Positions 8,069 to 17,322 of a stretch of DNA of 58,443 bases are shown here, one piece after another (within the stretch, counting starts at the first letter, position 1; each line of letters opens with the position of its first letter). The stretch is from Bdellovibrionales bacterium. Lineage in GTDB: Bacteria > Bdellovibrionota > Bdellovibrionia > Bdellovibrionales > UBA1609. The notes beneath the pieces were generated by a model that saw only the letters and a list, made by a program, of their open reading frames with translations, was not told the origin of the DNA and searched no databases. The stretch lies in NCBI GenBank assembly GCA_019695175.1, contig JAIBAM010000014.1:1-58443 (forward strand), read 5' to 3'. Made by a program: the position numbers and the translations under genes.

Positions 8069-8401
8069 CTAATCATCCCCAGTGCGGTCTTTAGTCTCTG
8101 ACTGTAATGGGCTACTGCCTCGCAATTGATCCAGAGTTGAACCCATATTCTTGATTTCATTTTCATAGGCTGAGAAAATGAGGTTTTCCAACTCACTGCG
8201 GGTTTCTTGATTGAGAGGATGGGCAATGTCCTTGAACTGTCCGTCCTTTCTTTTCTTTGAGGGCATGGCCACAAAAAGCCCATCATTACCACGGATTATT
8301 TTCAAATCTCTAATCACAAAACAATTATCTATGGTTATAGTGACATAGGCTTTGAGTCGATCTTCATTTACTGGGAATATTTTAACTTCCGTAAACTTCA
8401 T
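8069..8401 (-). CDS. spoVG: SpoVG family RNA/DNA-binding regulator
   Basis: The 110-residue protein begins MKFTEVKIFPVNEDRLKAYV and contains IDNCFVIRDLKIIRG, LFVAMPSKKRKDGQF, KDIAHPLNQETR, all hallmarks of SpoVG. In Firmicutes SpoVG is a small nucleic-acid-binding protein that affects septation, virulence and RNA stability; Bdellovibrio and some spirochaetes also have it. The start ATG at 8401 has TAGGAG in front. It stands alone, 218 bases downstream of degP on the same strand. Its role here cannot be read from the sequence, but its presence helps to place the organism. Confidence 0.95.
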   Translation of the reverse strand: MKFTEVKIFPVNEDRLKAYVTITIDNCFVIRDLKIIRGNDGLFVAMPSKKRKDGQFKDIAHPLNQETRSELENLIFSAYENEIKNMGSTLDQLRGSSPLQSETKDRTGDD

Positions 8402-8619
8402 AGGTGTCTCCTAGCAGAAAGTCCAACACATGATGATCTCAAGGGGTTGTCACGTTCTTAAACTTGAAGTCATCTGAAGTTTGTTCTTTCAAAGTCTGTT
8501 CTAAAATGGCCAACTCACTACTTAACGGACAAAAGTCTGAAATACTTTAGTCCGTCTTGCTTAAGGGGGAGACTTTGGGAATTGGGCCTCATTTTTGAAA
8601 AGAATCTCATGTGGAGATT

Positions 8620-10158
8620 TTAAAGCTTAATCAAAATGACTTGTCCTTGCTTGAAGACACGGAGGATATTTTGATTTTTTTTGAGGCTTTTGTAGAGCTC
8701 CTCAACTGATGTGACCCTTTTCATGTTCACATCTAGAATCACATCACCAGGAGCTAAGCCAACACGCTCAGCAGGTGAATCCAAATCCACTTGAACCACA
8801 ATGGGACTGGGTTGTCTTAAGCTTGGAATGTCGTATTGCTGTGCCACATCTTCTGAGTAATCGATTGCACTAAAACCTAAATAAAAAGGCGCTTTTTTAC
8901 TGAATGAGGGCTTGGATTTTGTTCCTGGAATTTGATTTATGGAAGAAGGTTGATTTCCCACTTTTACTTTTAGCGCTACTATTTTGTGATTACGTATTAC
9001 TTTCATGGAGACTTCTTTGCCAATCGAAGTTCGGGCAACGAATTTTTGAAACTCATGACTTGATTTGATTTTTTGTCCGTCAACTTCAGTGATAATATCG
9101 TATTCCTTAAGGCCTGCGGCTTGGGCCGGGGAGTTGGGCACGATTTGAACGACCATGGCACCGCTGTTGGCTTTTAATTTTAAATAACTGGCAATTTCTT
9201 CTGTGATGTCTGACATGTGGATTCCAATAAATCCTCTTTTGACGCCGCCCTCTTTTTCCAACTGGGGAAGAATTGTTTTTACATAGTCAATGGGTATGGA
9301 AAATCCAATTCCTTGGGCTTTTGGGTCAATCGCTGTATTGATTCCGATCACAAGTCCTTGGGTATTGACAAGGGGACCTCCGGAGTTTCCCGGATTAATG
9401 CTGGCATCCACTTGAATAAATGGAGCTAAATTGATTTCATCTATTTCTCTTCCAATGGCGGAAACAATTCCTTTGGTCATGGTGTGTCCGTGACCAAAGG
9501 GGTTACCAAAGGCAGCAATCCATTCTCCCACTTGAACATCAGAGCTTGTTCCTAGTCTGGCCACAGCGAGGCGTTTTTTTGTTTCAATTTTGATGAGAGC
9601 CACATCCGTGTTGGCATCTCGTCCAATCACCTTGGCATCAAATTGCTGATCTGTTTTCTCATCCAATTGCACCTTAATAATATTGGCGCCATCTATAACG
9701 TGGTTGTTGGTGAGAATAAGACCGTCTTCACGAATCACAAAACCTGTTCCCAAACTCTGGGCTGGTCTGGACTGACGAGGACCCATAAACTGCTCGAACA
9801 AATCAAAAAAAGGATCTCGCATTTGATTGCGCGGGCCCATATTAAATTGTTTGGGCAAATAAGTTGTAGAGATATTAACCACGGCAGGATTTATAAGTTT
9901 ACCTAATTTTATAAACAGATCGTGGGGAAGGGGTTCTCCCTCTTTGAGTTTGGGGAGCTGATCTGTAACTTGGGCCTCCAACTTTGTAAGAGGGGACTCT
10001 TTCAAAGCTAAGGTCAAAAAATCTGAGCTCCACTGGCTCAGGGAAAGTTGCCAGAAAGCTACGGAGAGAATTCCCGAAATTAAGAAAAAAATAAGAGGAC
10101 GTAAAATTTTTTGAAGAGAGATTTTAGAATTTTTTAAAATATTTGAATTTGTTTTCAT
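8620..10158 (-). CDS. degP: DegP/HtrA-type periplasmic serine protease
   Basis: This 512-residue protein degrades or refolds damaged envelope proteins in the periplasm. Residues 20-42 are an uncleaved-looking signal anchor (PLIFFLISGILSVAFWQLSL). The trypsin-like domain carries the catalytic triad His153 (LTNNHVIDGA), Asp185 (ANTDVALIKI) and Ser259 (INPGNSGGPLVN). Two PDZ domains follow, roughly residues 300-390 (FIGIHMSDITEE, VPNSPAQAAGLKEYDII) and 420-512 (VDLDSPAERVGLAPGDVILD). The Met/Pro/Arg-rich insert near 107-133 fits the loop LA region. The order and length match DegP/DegQ. The gene lies just upstream of spoVG and downstream of the DUF1844 gene on the same strand. Confidence 0.94.
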   Translation of the reverse strand: MKTNSNILKNSKISLQKILRPLIFFLISGILSVAFWQLSLSQWSSDFLTLALKESPLTKLEAQVTDQLPKLKEGEPLPHDLFIKLGKLINPAVVNISTTYLPKQFNMGPRNQMRDPFFDLFEQFMGPRQSRPAQSLGTGFVIREDGLILTNNHVIDGANIIKVQLDEKTDQQFDAKVIGRDANTDVALIKIETKKRLAVARLGTSSDVQVGEWIAAFGNPFGHGHTMTKGIVSAIGREIDEINLAPFIQVDASINPGNSGGPLVNTQGLVIGINTAIDPKAQGIGFSIPIDYVKTILPQLEKEGGVKRGFIGIHMSDITEEIASYLKLKANSGAMVVQIVPNSPAQAAGLKEYDIITEVDGQKIKSSHEFQKFVARTSIGKEVSMKVIRNHKIVALKVKVGNQPSSINQIPGTKSKPSFSKKAPFYLGFSAIDYSEDVAQQYDIPSLRQPSPIVVQVDLDSPAERVGLAPGDVILDVNMKRVTSVEELYKSLKKNQNILRVFKQGQVILIKL

Positions 10159-10196
10159 GGGACAGCCTTGTTTTTATAAAAAGGAAATTATATAAA

Positions 10197-10514
10197 CTAT
10201 TTTGATTGAATGTATTTGACTTGCAAATCATTTATAATGGAAGTGAGAAATTTTTCTTCATCTTCTTCTAAGTTGTTGCGAGTTTTTTCACGAAGCAAAA
10301 TCAGTAAATCGATGTGAAACTTTGCATTTTCAATATTCTTCTCCATTTTTTGTGTTTGTGGATTGGGGGCAATTCCGAGGGCCATGGCCGCAGAGGATGC
10401 TATGGAGAGAACCAAGGTGGAAAGGCTGGGAGTCAAGATGTGATTGGGAATCTCTTTAGCAAGATCCTTGTTTTGAATCTCATCACTGGTTTTGGCACTG
10501 TCTTTTTGATCCAT
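10197..10514 (-). CDS. DUF1844 family protein
   Basis: A 105-residue soluble protein whose central part (STLVLSIASSAAMALG, then NPQTQKMEKNIENAKFHIDL, LREKTRNNLEEDEEKF) matches DUF1844, a short conserved family of unknown function found widely in deltaproteobacteria-like lineages and Planctomycetes. I chose ATG 10514 because GAGG lies six bases in front; an ATG at 10526 is also in frame. It sits 38 bases upstream of degP and downstream of the M48-like gene, all on the minus strand, so it may be co-transcribed with them. No catalytic residue is evident. Confidence 0.82.
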   Translation of the reverse strand: MDQKDSAKTSDEIQNKDLAKEIPNHILTPSLSTLVLSIASSAAMALGIAPNPQTQKMEKNIENAKFHIDLLILLREKTRNNLEEDEEKFLTSIINDLQVKYIQSK

Positions 10515-10557
10515 TTTATTCCTCATCTATTTAGGTATTTGGGACTATTTTTTTTAA

Positions 10558-11397
10558 TTAAATGGGAAAATATCCTACCAGAGCCTTGATGCGTTCACTG
10601 ACCTGGGGTTGGGTTCGAAAATAGCGATTCCAGTATCCTCCCGTCAAGGGATTCACAATAAAGAAATGGGCCTGGGGAATGGGAGCATGAAAAGGTTGGT
10701 TTTCAGCGTAGGACTGGAGTTTCCACAAAGCGTGGGAAAAACTTGTCCCCTCACCCATAACTTTTACAACCATTTTGTCTGCATTAAAATATACCTTTTT
10801 GCTGATAGTGAAGTGGAGGAGGCCCCCTGCTACGGGAGCCAAAAGCAAACTAAATAAGCCTAAACTTTGGTTCTGATTTTTCGCCTTGAAAAAAAAATAA
10901 GTCAGGGAATCACCAGCGTAACCAACACTGAGCACAGCTTCCGCCAGAGCACCAGCCACACTAAATATGAAAGAGGATCTTTGTTGTAGAAGTGCCAGAT
11001 TGTAAATTAAAACGGCTTGAGTTTCTTGGGGTGTAAGCCGTTGAAGCAATCCTTCACTGAGAAAAATTTTCCCCGATTTAGGGTGGTATCCTAGGGCAAA
11101 AGCTTGGGGGCATTGGCTTTGAATTCTATAGATTTTGGGCACACTCCAATGCATTTTTTTACAGATATTTTGCGTCTGAGTGAGGAGTTGTTGGGGATCA
11201 TGGCCTTCAATTCTTTGAGTTTTGAATCGCTTTTCTAGACTAAAGTTAGCATAGTAAATGAGTAAAAAAATAATGCTAAGCGCAAAAAAAACCGCCACAA
11301 TTAAACCATCTCTTCGTTGTGATTTTTCACCCAGGAAGATGATGAATCCTGCGACAAATAAAACAAGCAACCAGGTTTTTATAACTCGAGAGTTCAT
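10558..11397 (-). CDS. M48 (HtpX-like) membrane protein without zinc site
   Basis: The layout is that of an HtpX-type membrane peptidase: two N-terminal membrane segments (about 7-23 and 31-50), then a domain where QAFALGYHPKSGKIFLSEGL and LLQRLTPQETQAVL align with the region before the HExxH helix. At the HExxH place the protein has Y132-N-L-A-L136, so both zinc histidines and the catalytic Glu are gone; the later Glu ligand (EYRAD in the HtpX at 48213) is replaced in KVYFNADKMV. The C-terminal RTQPQVSERIKAL still matches STHPPLEERIERL. It is therefore a likely inactive paralogue, perhaps a scaffold or regulator of envelope proteolysis next to degP. The frame is intact, so it is not simple decay. 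Confidence 0.72.
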   Translation of the reverse strand: MNSRVIKTWLLVLFVAGFIIFLGEKSQRRDGLIVAVFFALSIIFLLIYYANFSLEKRFKTQRIEGHDPQQLLTQTQNICKKMHWSVPKIYRIQSQCPQAFALGYHPKSGKIFLSEGLLQRLTPQETQAVLIYNLALLQQRSSFIFSVAGALAEAVLSVGYAGDSLTYFFFKAKNQNQSLGLFSLLLAPVAGGLLHFTISKKVYFNADKMVVKVMGEGTSFSHALWKLQSYAENQPFHAPIPQAHFFIVNPLTGGYWNRYFRTQPQVSERIKALVGYFPI

Positions 11398-11750
11398 AGG
11401 ATATTTAGCCTTCTTTAAGTCAGAGTTGGATCGGAAATCCTGCGTCAGTGACCTCCATGTCCGGGCTCTGAGAAACTTTGTGGGTAAAATTATTCTTTAC
11501 TACCCAGCAAATATTGTAAGGGATAATATCCAACAATAAAGCAATTTAAAAAGAAGAAATTGCACTGATTGCTCTAAGAGTCTGTTCGGTGATGATGTGT
11601 GTAGTTTTTATCGCGGCATTTCTGAATAAGCTCTAGCTTTGAGTTTAGTGGCCCTTATTCTGTTGGATGGGGAAAATAAACTTTTTACAAAAACCAGTCG
11701 TTGTGAGTGTCATGGGCTCTCCTTCGATTAACTATGGGAGAAAAATTGCC

Positions 11751-12740
11751 GTGAGCGTGGATATTTTAGCCTTAAATGAAGCCATCAAAAAAGAAAGTCA
11801 GTTTGTAGACCGAGCCATGACTGAAATTAGCAAAATGGTTGTGGGTCAGAAAGAAATGATTGAAGGCATTATTATGGGATTGCTGACGGGCGGACATGTT
11901 CTGTTAGAAGGAGTTCCTGGTCTTGCTAAAACGCTCACTATATCGTCTGTTTCCAAAGTGATTTCATTGCACTTTCAACGTATTCAATTCACCCCTGACC
12001 TTTTACCAACAGATCTTATTGGAACCATGATCTTTAATCCAAAGAGTGGGGAGTTTTTGCCAAAAAAAGGTCCCATTTTTACCAATATTGTTCTTGCCGA
12101 TGAAATCAATAGGGCTCCAGCTAAAGTACAAAGTGCTTTGCTGGAAGCCATGGCTGAGAAACAAGTTACTATCGGTGACACCTCTTATGTCTTGGAAAAA
12201 CCATTTTTAGTTTTGGCGACGCAAAACCCATTGGAACAGGAAGGAACTTATCCCTTGCCCGAAGCACAAATGGATCGGTTTATGTTTAAAATTTTAGTAA
12301 CTTATCCAAAAAAAGAAGAGGAGTTACAAATTTTAAATAAAATGGCGACGGATCAGATTCCAAAATTGACGACGGTGATCAGTCGTGAAGATCTTTTACG
12401 AGCCCAAGAGCGGGCCGACATGGTGTATGTCGATGAAAAAGTGAAAAATTATATTGTAGATATTGTGATGACTTCACGAGAGCCCGGTCAATACGGGATG
12501 TCCAGTTTAGTGCCTCTTTTAAAGTATGGAGGATCTCCTCGGGCCACCATTAGTTTAATTAGGGCGGCCAAAGCCCATGCATTTATAAGGGCTCGAGGGT
12601 ACGTGACGGCAGAGGATGTGAAGTCTGTAGCCTACAGTTCTTTGCGTCACCGCTTGTTGCTCACTTATGAAGCAGAGGCTGAAAACATAACAGCGGATGA
12701 TGTGATTAAAGAAATACTGAATCATGTGGAGGTTCCTTAA
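11751..12740 (+). CDS. MoxR family AAA+ ATPase
   Basis: MoxR ATPases act as chaperones that insert metal ions or activate von Willebrand proteins encoded beside them. Visible parts are VVGQKEMIEGIIMGLLTGGH, Walker A GVPGLAKT, Walker B IVLADEINRAP, VQSALLEAMAEKQVTIG, the sensor LVLATQNPLEQEGTYPLPEA with QMDRFMFK, and a C-terminal lid. The frame is open from ATG 11667, but I favour GTG 11751: it has GGGAG ten bases upstream and gives the usual 30 residues before VVGQ. It is the first gene of the Bat operon and ends two bases before the DUF58 gene. Confidence 0.93.
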   Translation: MSVDILALNEAIKKESQFVDRAMTEISKMVVGQKEMIEGIIMGLLTGGHVLLEGVPGLAKTLTISSVSKVISLHFQRIQFTPDLLPTDLIGTMIFNPKSGEFLPKKGPIFTNIVLADEINRAPAKVQSALLEAMAEKQVTIGDTSYVLEKPFLVLATQNPLEQEGTYPLPEAQMDRFMFKILVTYPKKEEELQILNKMATDQIPKLTTVISREDLLRAQERADMVYVDEKVKNYIVDIVMTSREPGQYGMSSLVPLLKYGGSPRATISLIRAAKAHAFIRARGYVTAEDVKSVAYSSLRHRLLLTYEAEAENITADDVIKEILNHVEVP

Positions 12741-12742
12741 AA

Positions 12743-13618
12743 GTGTCGCTGCCCCCTGAGATTTTAAAAAAAGTTAAACTCTTAGAAATTAAAACACGCA
12801 AATTGGTGAATAATTTGTTTGCTGGGGAATACCATTCTGCATTTCGTGGTCAGGGGATGACTTTTTCTGAGTTTAGGGAATACATTCCCGGGGATGATGT
12901 GAGAGCCATTGCTTGGTCTTTGACGGCAAGAGCGGGAAAGCCCTACATTAAAAAGTATGATGAAGAACGGGAACTGACTCTCATGCTTGTGGTGGATGTC
13001 AGTGGTTCTGAGGACTTTGGTTCTAAAAATTATTTTAAAGGTGAGATCATAGCCCATTTGGCGGCGGTTTTAAGCTTCAGTGCTTTAAAAAATAAAGATC
13101 CTGTGGGTCTTTTGTTATTTTCAGATCAAGTCGAGCATTTTGTTCCCCCTCGTAAAGGGAGAGGGCACATCCATCGCCTCTTAAGAGATCTTTATTTTTT
13201 TAAACCTCGGTCCCAGAAAACAAAAATTGCCGTTCCTTTAGATTTTATCCAAGGGATTTTAAAGAAAAGAACCAATATTTTTTTATTTAGTGATTTTATG
13301 GATAAGGGTTTTGATCAAGCCCTTCGACGAATTGGAAAAAAACATGACACCGTTGCCATCGTGGTCACGGATCCTACGGAAATGCAACTGCCCAATGTGG
13401 GCTTAATTGATTTTGAAGATCCAGAGTCTGGAGATGTGATGACCCTAGACACAAGCTCAATCAGTGTCCAACGTGACTACGCCAAATTGATGCAAAAAAG
13501 AAAAGAGGAAAGGGATCGGGAACTGCGTCGTGCCCAAGTGGAGCGGGTGGAAATTTTAACTGATCAGGATATTGTTCAACCCCTAATTTCATTTTTTCAG
13601 AGGAGAAATAGCAAATGA
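12743..13618 (+). CDS. DUF58 protein with von Willebrand-like domain
   Basis: This 291-residue protein starts at GTG 12743, immediately after moxR. The N-terminal half has the DUF58 signature (GEYHSAFRGQGMTFSEFREY, IPGDDVRAIAWSLTARAGKP, KKYDEERELT). The second half is a VWA-like domain with a metal site motif VVDVSGSEDF (DxSxS) and the FSDFMDKGFD stretch. In moxR clusters such proteins are thought to be partners of the ATPase. It has no signal peptide or membrane segment, so it should be cytoplasmic. Its stop overlaps the next start (ATGA at 13615-13618). Confidence 0.93.
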   Translation: MSLPPEILKKVKLLEIKTRKLVNNLFAGEYHSAFRGQGMTFSEFREYIPGDDVRAIAWSLTARAGKPYIKKYDEERELTLMLVVDVSGSEDFGSKNYFKGEIIAHLAAVLSFSALKNKDPVGLLLFSDQVEHFVPPRKGRGHIHRLLRDLYFFKPRSQKTKIAVPLDFIQGILKKRTNIFLFSDFMDKGFDQALRRIGKKHDTVAIVVTDPTEMQLPNVGLIDFEDPESGDVMTLDTSSISVQRDYAKLMQKRKEERDRELRRAQVERVEILTDQDIVQPLISFFQRRNSK

Positions 13619-14553
13619 AGGAGCCCTCCTCTGCGGCAAATAGCCCTTCCTCTGCAAACGGTGATCCGAACCTATTGCCGCTTCCTTCGGGACCGGATTG
13701 GAGTTGTAGTTTTGCAGGAGATGTTAAAGAGCCTCAGACGGTGGGGGCTTTGCGTAGTTTGTACTGTACGGGACCTGGGATTGCCGCCTGGAAGAAGCCG
13801 CCCCACACTAAATTTCAAAGTTCTGATTTGGAATTTTCTCTTGTGGTGGTGGACATGCTCCACAATAGTGAGACCTCAGCTGATTTATTAGTTACGGGTT
13901 ATAAACCTGGAGATTATAAACCTGAGGTTTTTGCTTTGGTGGGGGAAGAAGGAACGGTTCATGTAAAAGGGTTTTCTTGGCAGACGGCTTCTGTATTGAA
14001 TCCTAACCAAGGTCAGCAAAAACCCTACCCACCGTTTGGTCCATTTTTATTTGGGTGGCCAGCATGGATTTGGTGGGGCCTATTTGCGGTTCTCTTTTTA
14101 ATTTTCGTGCTTTTGGGTTGGCGGTGGCGAAAAAAATGGACCCGACAAAGAGCTTTACGAAAAGTGTCCTCAAAAGGATATGGTTCTCCCTATGATTTGT
14201 TTCATAAGGAAATGCGGCTTTTGTTGCGTCGTTATCAAGGACAAAATCAAGTGGATTCAAGGCACAACCCTCAGCATTACTTTGATCGCTTGAACGAGGT
14301 CTTTCGAGAATTTCTCACGCGAGAATTGTCTGTTCCTGCTTTGGAATGGTCGGATCGCCCTTTATTAAGAGACATCAGAAAACACCACTTCAAAGTTTAT
14401 CAAAAAGTAGACCCTCTTTTATCCCAACTTTTAAGAGAATTGAGTCGAGTCAAAAAGTTCGATAAAATAAGTTACATTGACTGTGAACAACTACATTCCA
14501 TGAGTCGACAGGTCGTCGATTTAATTTATATGAGCCGTAAGGAGAACTCATGA
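13615..14553 (+). CDS. Bat-operon membrane protein, unknown function
   Basis: The 312-residue protein has a roughly 140-residue N-terminal part rich in Pro, Ser and Gly and with a pair of cysteines, a single membrane segment at about 144-166 (AWIWWGLFAVLFLIFVLLGW), and a basic C-terminal half (KEMRLLLRRYQ, HYFDRLNEVFREFLTREL). The general plan resembles the DUF4381-type proteins often found between DUF58 and BatA genes, but I cannot name it firmly. No cleavable signal peptide is seen, so the first part is either exported through the single segment or cytoplasmic. It overlaps both neighbours by four bases, so it is a true operon member. Confidence 0.75.
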   Translation: MKEPSSAANSPSSANGDPNLLPLPSGPDWSCSFAGDVKEPQTVGALRSLYCTGPGIAAWKKPPHTKFQSSDLEFSLVVVDMLHNSETSADLLVTGYKPGDYKPEVFALVGEEGTVHVKGFSWQTASVLNPNQGQQKPYPPFGPFLFGWPAWIWWGLFAVLFLIFVLLGWRWRKKWTRQRALRKVSSKGYGSPYDLFHKEMRLLLRRYQGQNQVDSRHNPQHYFDRLNEVFREFLTRELSVPALEWSDRPLLRDIRKHHFKVYQKVDPLLSQLLRELSRVKKFDKISYIDCEQLHSMSRQVVDLIYMSRKENS

Positions 14554-15557
14554 TAACGTGGGCATCCCCTTGGGCTTTTTTCCTTATTATTCCTGTCATT
14601 TTGGTTGCCATTTGGTTTCGTTTACGAAGACATAAAATAAGTGCGGCGGTACGATTCAGTAGTCTTTCGTTGCTCACGTCAGTTCCTAAAGGAATTCGAA
14701 CTTATCTGGTAAAACTGATCCCTTTGCTCAAATTAACCGCATTTATTCTGGCTATTTTTGCCCTTGCAAGACCCCAACGTGCGGACACAAAAATAAAACG
14801 CAATGTGGAAGGTATAGATATCGTTTTGACTCTGGATATCTCTGATTCCATGCTCATTGAGGATATGAAGCCTCAAAACCGAATGGAATCGGCAAAACTT
14901 ATCATTAAACAATTTATTGAAGGACGTACTTCAGATCGAATTGGATTGGTGATTTTCAGTGGAGAATCCTACACTCGAGTTCCATTGACTTTGGATTACC
15001 CCCTTTTGCAAAAAAGTTTGGCGGCAGTGCAGATTTCCCGTGATATAAAGATGGGCACTGCTATTGGAGTGGCGCTTGCAAATGCTGTGGCCAGAATTAA
15101 AGACTCCACAGCAAAATCGCGTGTGGTTATTTTGCTCACTGATGGTGAGAATAACTGCGGTACTATCGATCCAGAAACAGCTTTGGAAATAGCGAAGGGT
15201 TTTGGAATTAGATTGTATACTATTGGTGTTGGTCAAGATGGTGAGTCAATGCTTCCTGTTTATATTGATACAGGAACAGGAGATAAAATAAAACGATATC
15301 GACCCATTCACTCCAAAGTGAATGACGAGTTATTGACAAAAATGGCGGAAGAAACCGGAGGAAAGTATTTCCGTGCCACCACCACCAATGCGCTTAAAAA
15401 TGTTTTTAATGAGATCAATCGTTTGGAAAAAACCTCCATTGAAGTCAACCAATACACCAAGTACGCCGAGTTATTTCCTCCGTTTTTAAAGGCAGCGGTT
15501 TGGCTGTACCTTTTGGCGATAATTTTAGGTCTTACTGTGTTAAGGAGGGTGTCTTGA
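14550..15557 (+). CDS. batA: BatA-type von Willebrand membrane protein
   Basis: The 335-residue protein has two N-terminal membrane segments (about 6-24 and 53-74), a VWA domain facing the periplasm, and a C-terminal membrane segment (about 308-330). The metal-binding MIDAS motif is LTLDISDSMLIEDMKP, with the later conserved IGLVIFSGESYTRVPLT and VVILLTDGENNCGTIDPETA. The length and order (moxR, DUF58, batA, batB) match the Bacteroides-type aerotolerance operon. Bat proteins are believed to form an envelope complex linked to stress resistance; the exact task is unknown. Start and stop overlap both neighbours. Confidence 0.9.
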   Translation: MITWASPWAFFLIIPVILVAIWFRLRRHKISAAVRFSSLSLLTSVPKGIRTYLVKLIPLLKLTAFILAIFALARPQRADTKIKRNVEGIDIVLTLDISDSMLIEDMKPQNRMESAKLIIKQFIEGRTSDRIGLVIFSGESYTRVPLTLDYPLLQKSLAAVQISRDIKMGTAIGVALANAVARIKDSTAKSRVVILLTDGENNCGTIDPETALEIAKGFGIRLYTIGVGQDGESMLPVYIDTGTGDKIKRYRPIHSKVNDELLTKMAEETGGKYFRATTTNALKNVFNEINRLEKTSIEVNQYTKYAELFPPFLKAAVWLYLLAIILGLTVLRRVS

Positions 15558-16612
15558 TTTTTATTGATCGATTTGCAAACCCAGCGGCCCTGCAGTTGTT
15601 ATGGTGTATTCCTGTGCTGCTTGTGGTGTCCTGGCGAATGAAGCTTCGTAGTCAAAAGAAAATGAAAGCAGTGTTTGGTACAGCCCTTATGTCCTCAGGA
15701 TCCTTAAAACGTCAAAATGTTAAGTTGGGTTTGGAAATATTTTTTTTGACCTTGTTGGTGGTGGCACTTGCTAGACCCCAGAGGGGAGAAACAAAACAAA
15801 AAATAAAAACAGAGGGAACTGAGATCATGTTATTAATCGATGTTTCCCAAAGTATGATGTCTGAGGATGTGAGACCCAGTCGTTTGGAGTTATCAAAAAA
15901 AGAATTGAACAAATTTATAGATTTGGTGGGTGGAGATAAGGTGGGCTTGGTGGCCTTCGCGGGGACCGCAGTGACCTTGTCCCCACTAACGACAGATAAG
16001 TCCGCCTTAAAAATGTTTTTAGACTCTCTGTCTCCGACCACGGTCAGTACGCAGGGTACTGATTTTAGACGTGCTTTAGTTGAAGCTAAAAATGCCTTTG
16101 AGCGGGGGGGAGTTGAAGGGGGTACTGAAACATTGGTCACTCGATTGGTGGTGGTTGTTTCAGATGGAGAGGATAATGAAACAGGTGCGAGTGATGTGGT
16201 CCATGAATTGACTGGAAAGGGTATTCGATTATTTACTTTGGCCGTTGGGACCGAAAGCGGTGGGACGATTCCCGTCAGAGATGACCGTGGCAATATTGTG
16301 GGGACTCTTCATGACAAAAATGGTCAAGAGGTGATTACAAAAGTGAGCGGCGATTCTTTGCGGGACTTGGCTAAGGAAGGACGGGGATCATTTTACTATA
16401 TTACCATTGGCGGTGATGCCATACCGTCTTTGTTGAAGGATGTGAATCAGTTACAAAAATCCATTTTTGCGGACACAGAAATTATAAGTTATCGGGAGAG
16501 CTATCAGTTTTTTATTTTGACAGCTTTGATTTTTGGATTAGGAGCTTTTCTCTTTTCAGAAAGAAAAAAAGGCTTAACCCCGTGGCGAGGCCGATTTGAG
16601 GGAACTCCATGA
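15554..16612 (+). CDS. batB: BatB-type von Willebrand membrane protein
   Basis: A second VWA protein, paralogous to the preceding batA. I place the start at TTG 15554, which overlaps the batA stop and has AAGGAGG a few bases upstream; the frame also runs back to 15500 inside batA. That gives 352 residues. It has N-terminal membrane segments (one is LALEI-like FFLTLLVVALAR after residue 58), the MIDAS motif MLLIDVSQSMMSEDVRP, VGLVAFAGTAVTLSPLTTD, and VVVSDGEDNETGASD, and a C-terminal membrane segment near SYQFFILTALIFGLGAFLF. It overlaps batC by four bases. Together with BatA it should form the membrane core of the complex. Confidence 0.9.
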   Translation: MIFIDRFANPAALQLLWCIPVLLVVSWRMKLRSQKKMKAVFGTALMSSGSLKRQNVKLGLEIFFLTLLVVALARPQRGETKQKIKTEGTEIMLLIDVSQSMMSEDVRPSRLELSKKELNKFIDLVGGDKVGLVAFAGTAVTLSPLTTDKSALKMFLDSLSPTTVSTQGTDFRRALVEAKNAFERGGVEGGTETLVTRLVVVVSDGEDNETGASDVVHELTGKGIRLFTLAVGTESGGTIPVRDDRGNIVGTLHDKNGQEVITKVSGDSLRDLAKEGRGSFYYITIGGDAIPSLLKDVNQLQKSIFADTEIISYRESYQFFILTALIFGLGAFLFSERKKGLTPWRGRFEGTP

Positions 16613-17322
16613 CCGGGAAAGGTTTAATTCTATTATTGATGGGACTTTTTCTTTACCGTGTCGATGCGACCTCCAATTTGAATTTGATTTGGTTGAACAA
16701 TCAGGGAATTTTGGCCTTGCAGAAAAAAAATAATTTTTTGGCCTATCAAACTCTTCTTAAAGCGATTGAGAAAGATTCTTTCAATCCTGTTTTAAGGTTA
16801 AATTTGGGAATCATTTATTTGGCCAATAAAGAGAATAGCAAGGCCCTCCAGGAATTTAAAATCGCCGAAGAGTATGCGGGGTCACAAAAAGAGATTCGTT
16901 TTCAGGCAAGATTTAATCAAGCTATTGTTCTTGCTGAAAATGGAGATATTCCTGGAGCTCTCAAATCCTATCAATCCGCTTTGGCTTTAGATCCGAATGC
17001 AATCTCCGTGAAAACAAACATTGAATTGCTTTGGCAAAAGGGTGGATCCTCAGGCAAACAAGGAGATAAAAAAGACTCCCAACAAAAGGAAAAGGGAGAT
17101 CAAGAAGGTAAGTCAGAAGAACAAAAAAATGAGAAAAATAAATCCAACAAAACCGGAGATGAACCTAAGGAAAAGCCGAAACCCAAACCTTTTTCTAGTC
17201 GTGATATGACTCCTGAAACGGTGGATAAAATTCTAGATGAGTTAAAATCACAAGAACAAAGAGTGCGAGCCGAACATTACTCCAAGGGGCAGAAGGAGAG
17301 GCCACGTGATAAAGATTGGTAG
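16609..17322 (+). CDS. batC: BatC-type TPR protein
   Basis: The 237-residue protein has a signal-like N-terminus (residues 4-20), then two to three TPR repeats (NQGILALQKKNNFLAYQTLL, NPVLRLNLGIIYLANKENSK, RFNQAIVLAENGDIPGALKS) and a long Lys/Glu/Gln-rich low-complexity stretch at about 147-195. The final 40 residues (MTPETVDKILDELKSQEQRV, ending in KDW) match the usual end of BatC proteins. TPR repeats in the periplasm probably hold the BatA/BatB partners. The gene overlaps batB by four bases and batD by 17 bases. Confidence 0.87.
   Translation: MTGKGLILLLMGLFLYRVDATSNLNLIWLNNQGILALQKKNNFLAYQTLLKAIEKDSFNPVLRLNLGIIYLANKENSKALQEFKIAEEYAGSQKEIRFQARFNQAIVLAENGDIPGALKSYQSALALDPNAISVKTNIELLWQKGGSSGKQGDKKDSQQKEKGDQEGKSEEQKNEKNKSNKTGDEPKEKPKPKPFSSRDMTPETVDKILDELKSQEQRVRAEHYSKGQKERPRDKDW

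Noticed and set aside
15712-16293. 193-codon open frame on the minus strand
   Set aside because: It is antisense to batB, which has clear VWA motifs and strong overlaps with its neighbours. The minus-strand protein is Ser/Thr/Lys-rich with no domain.
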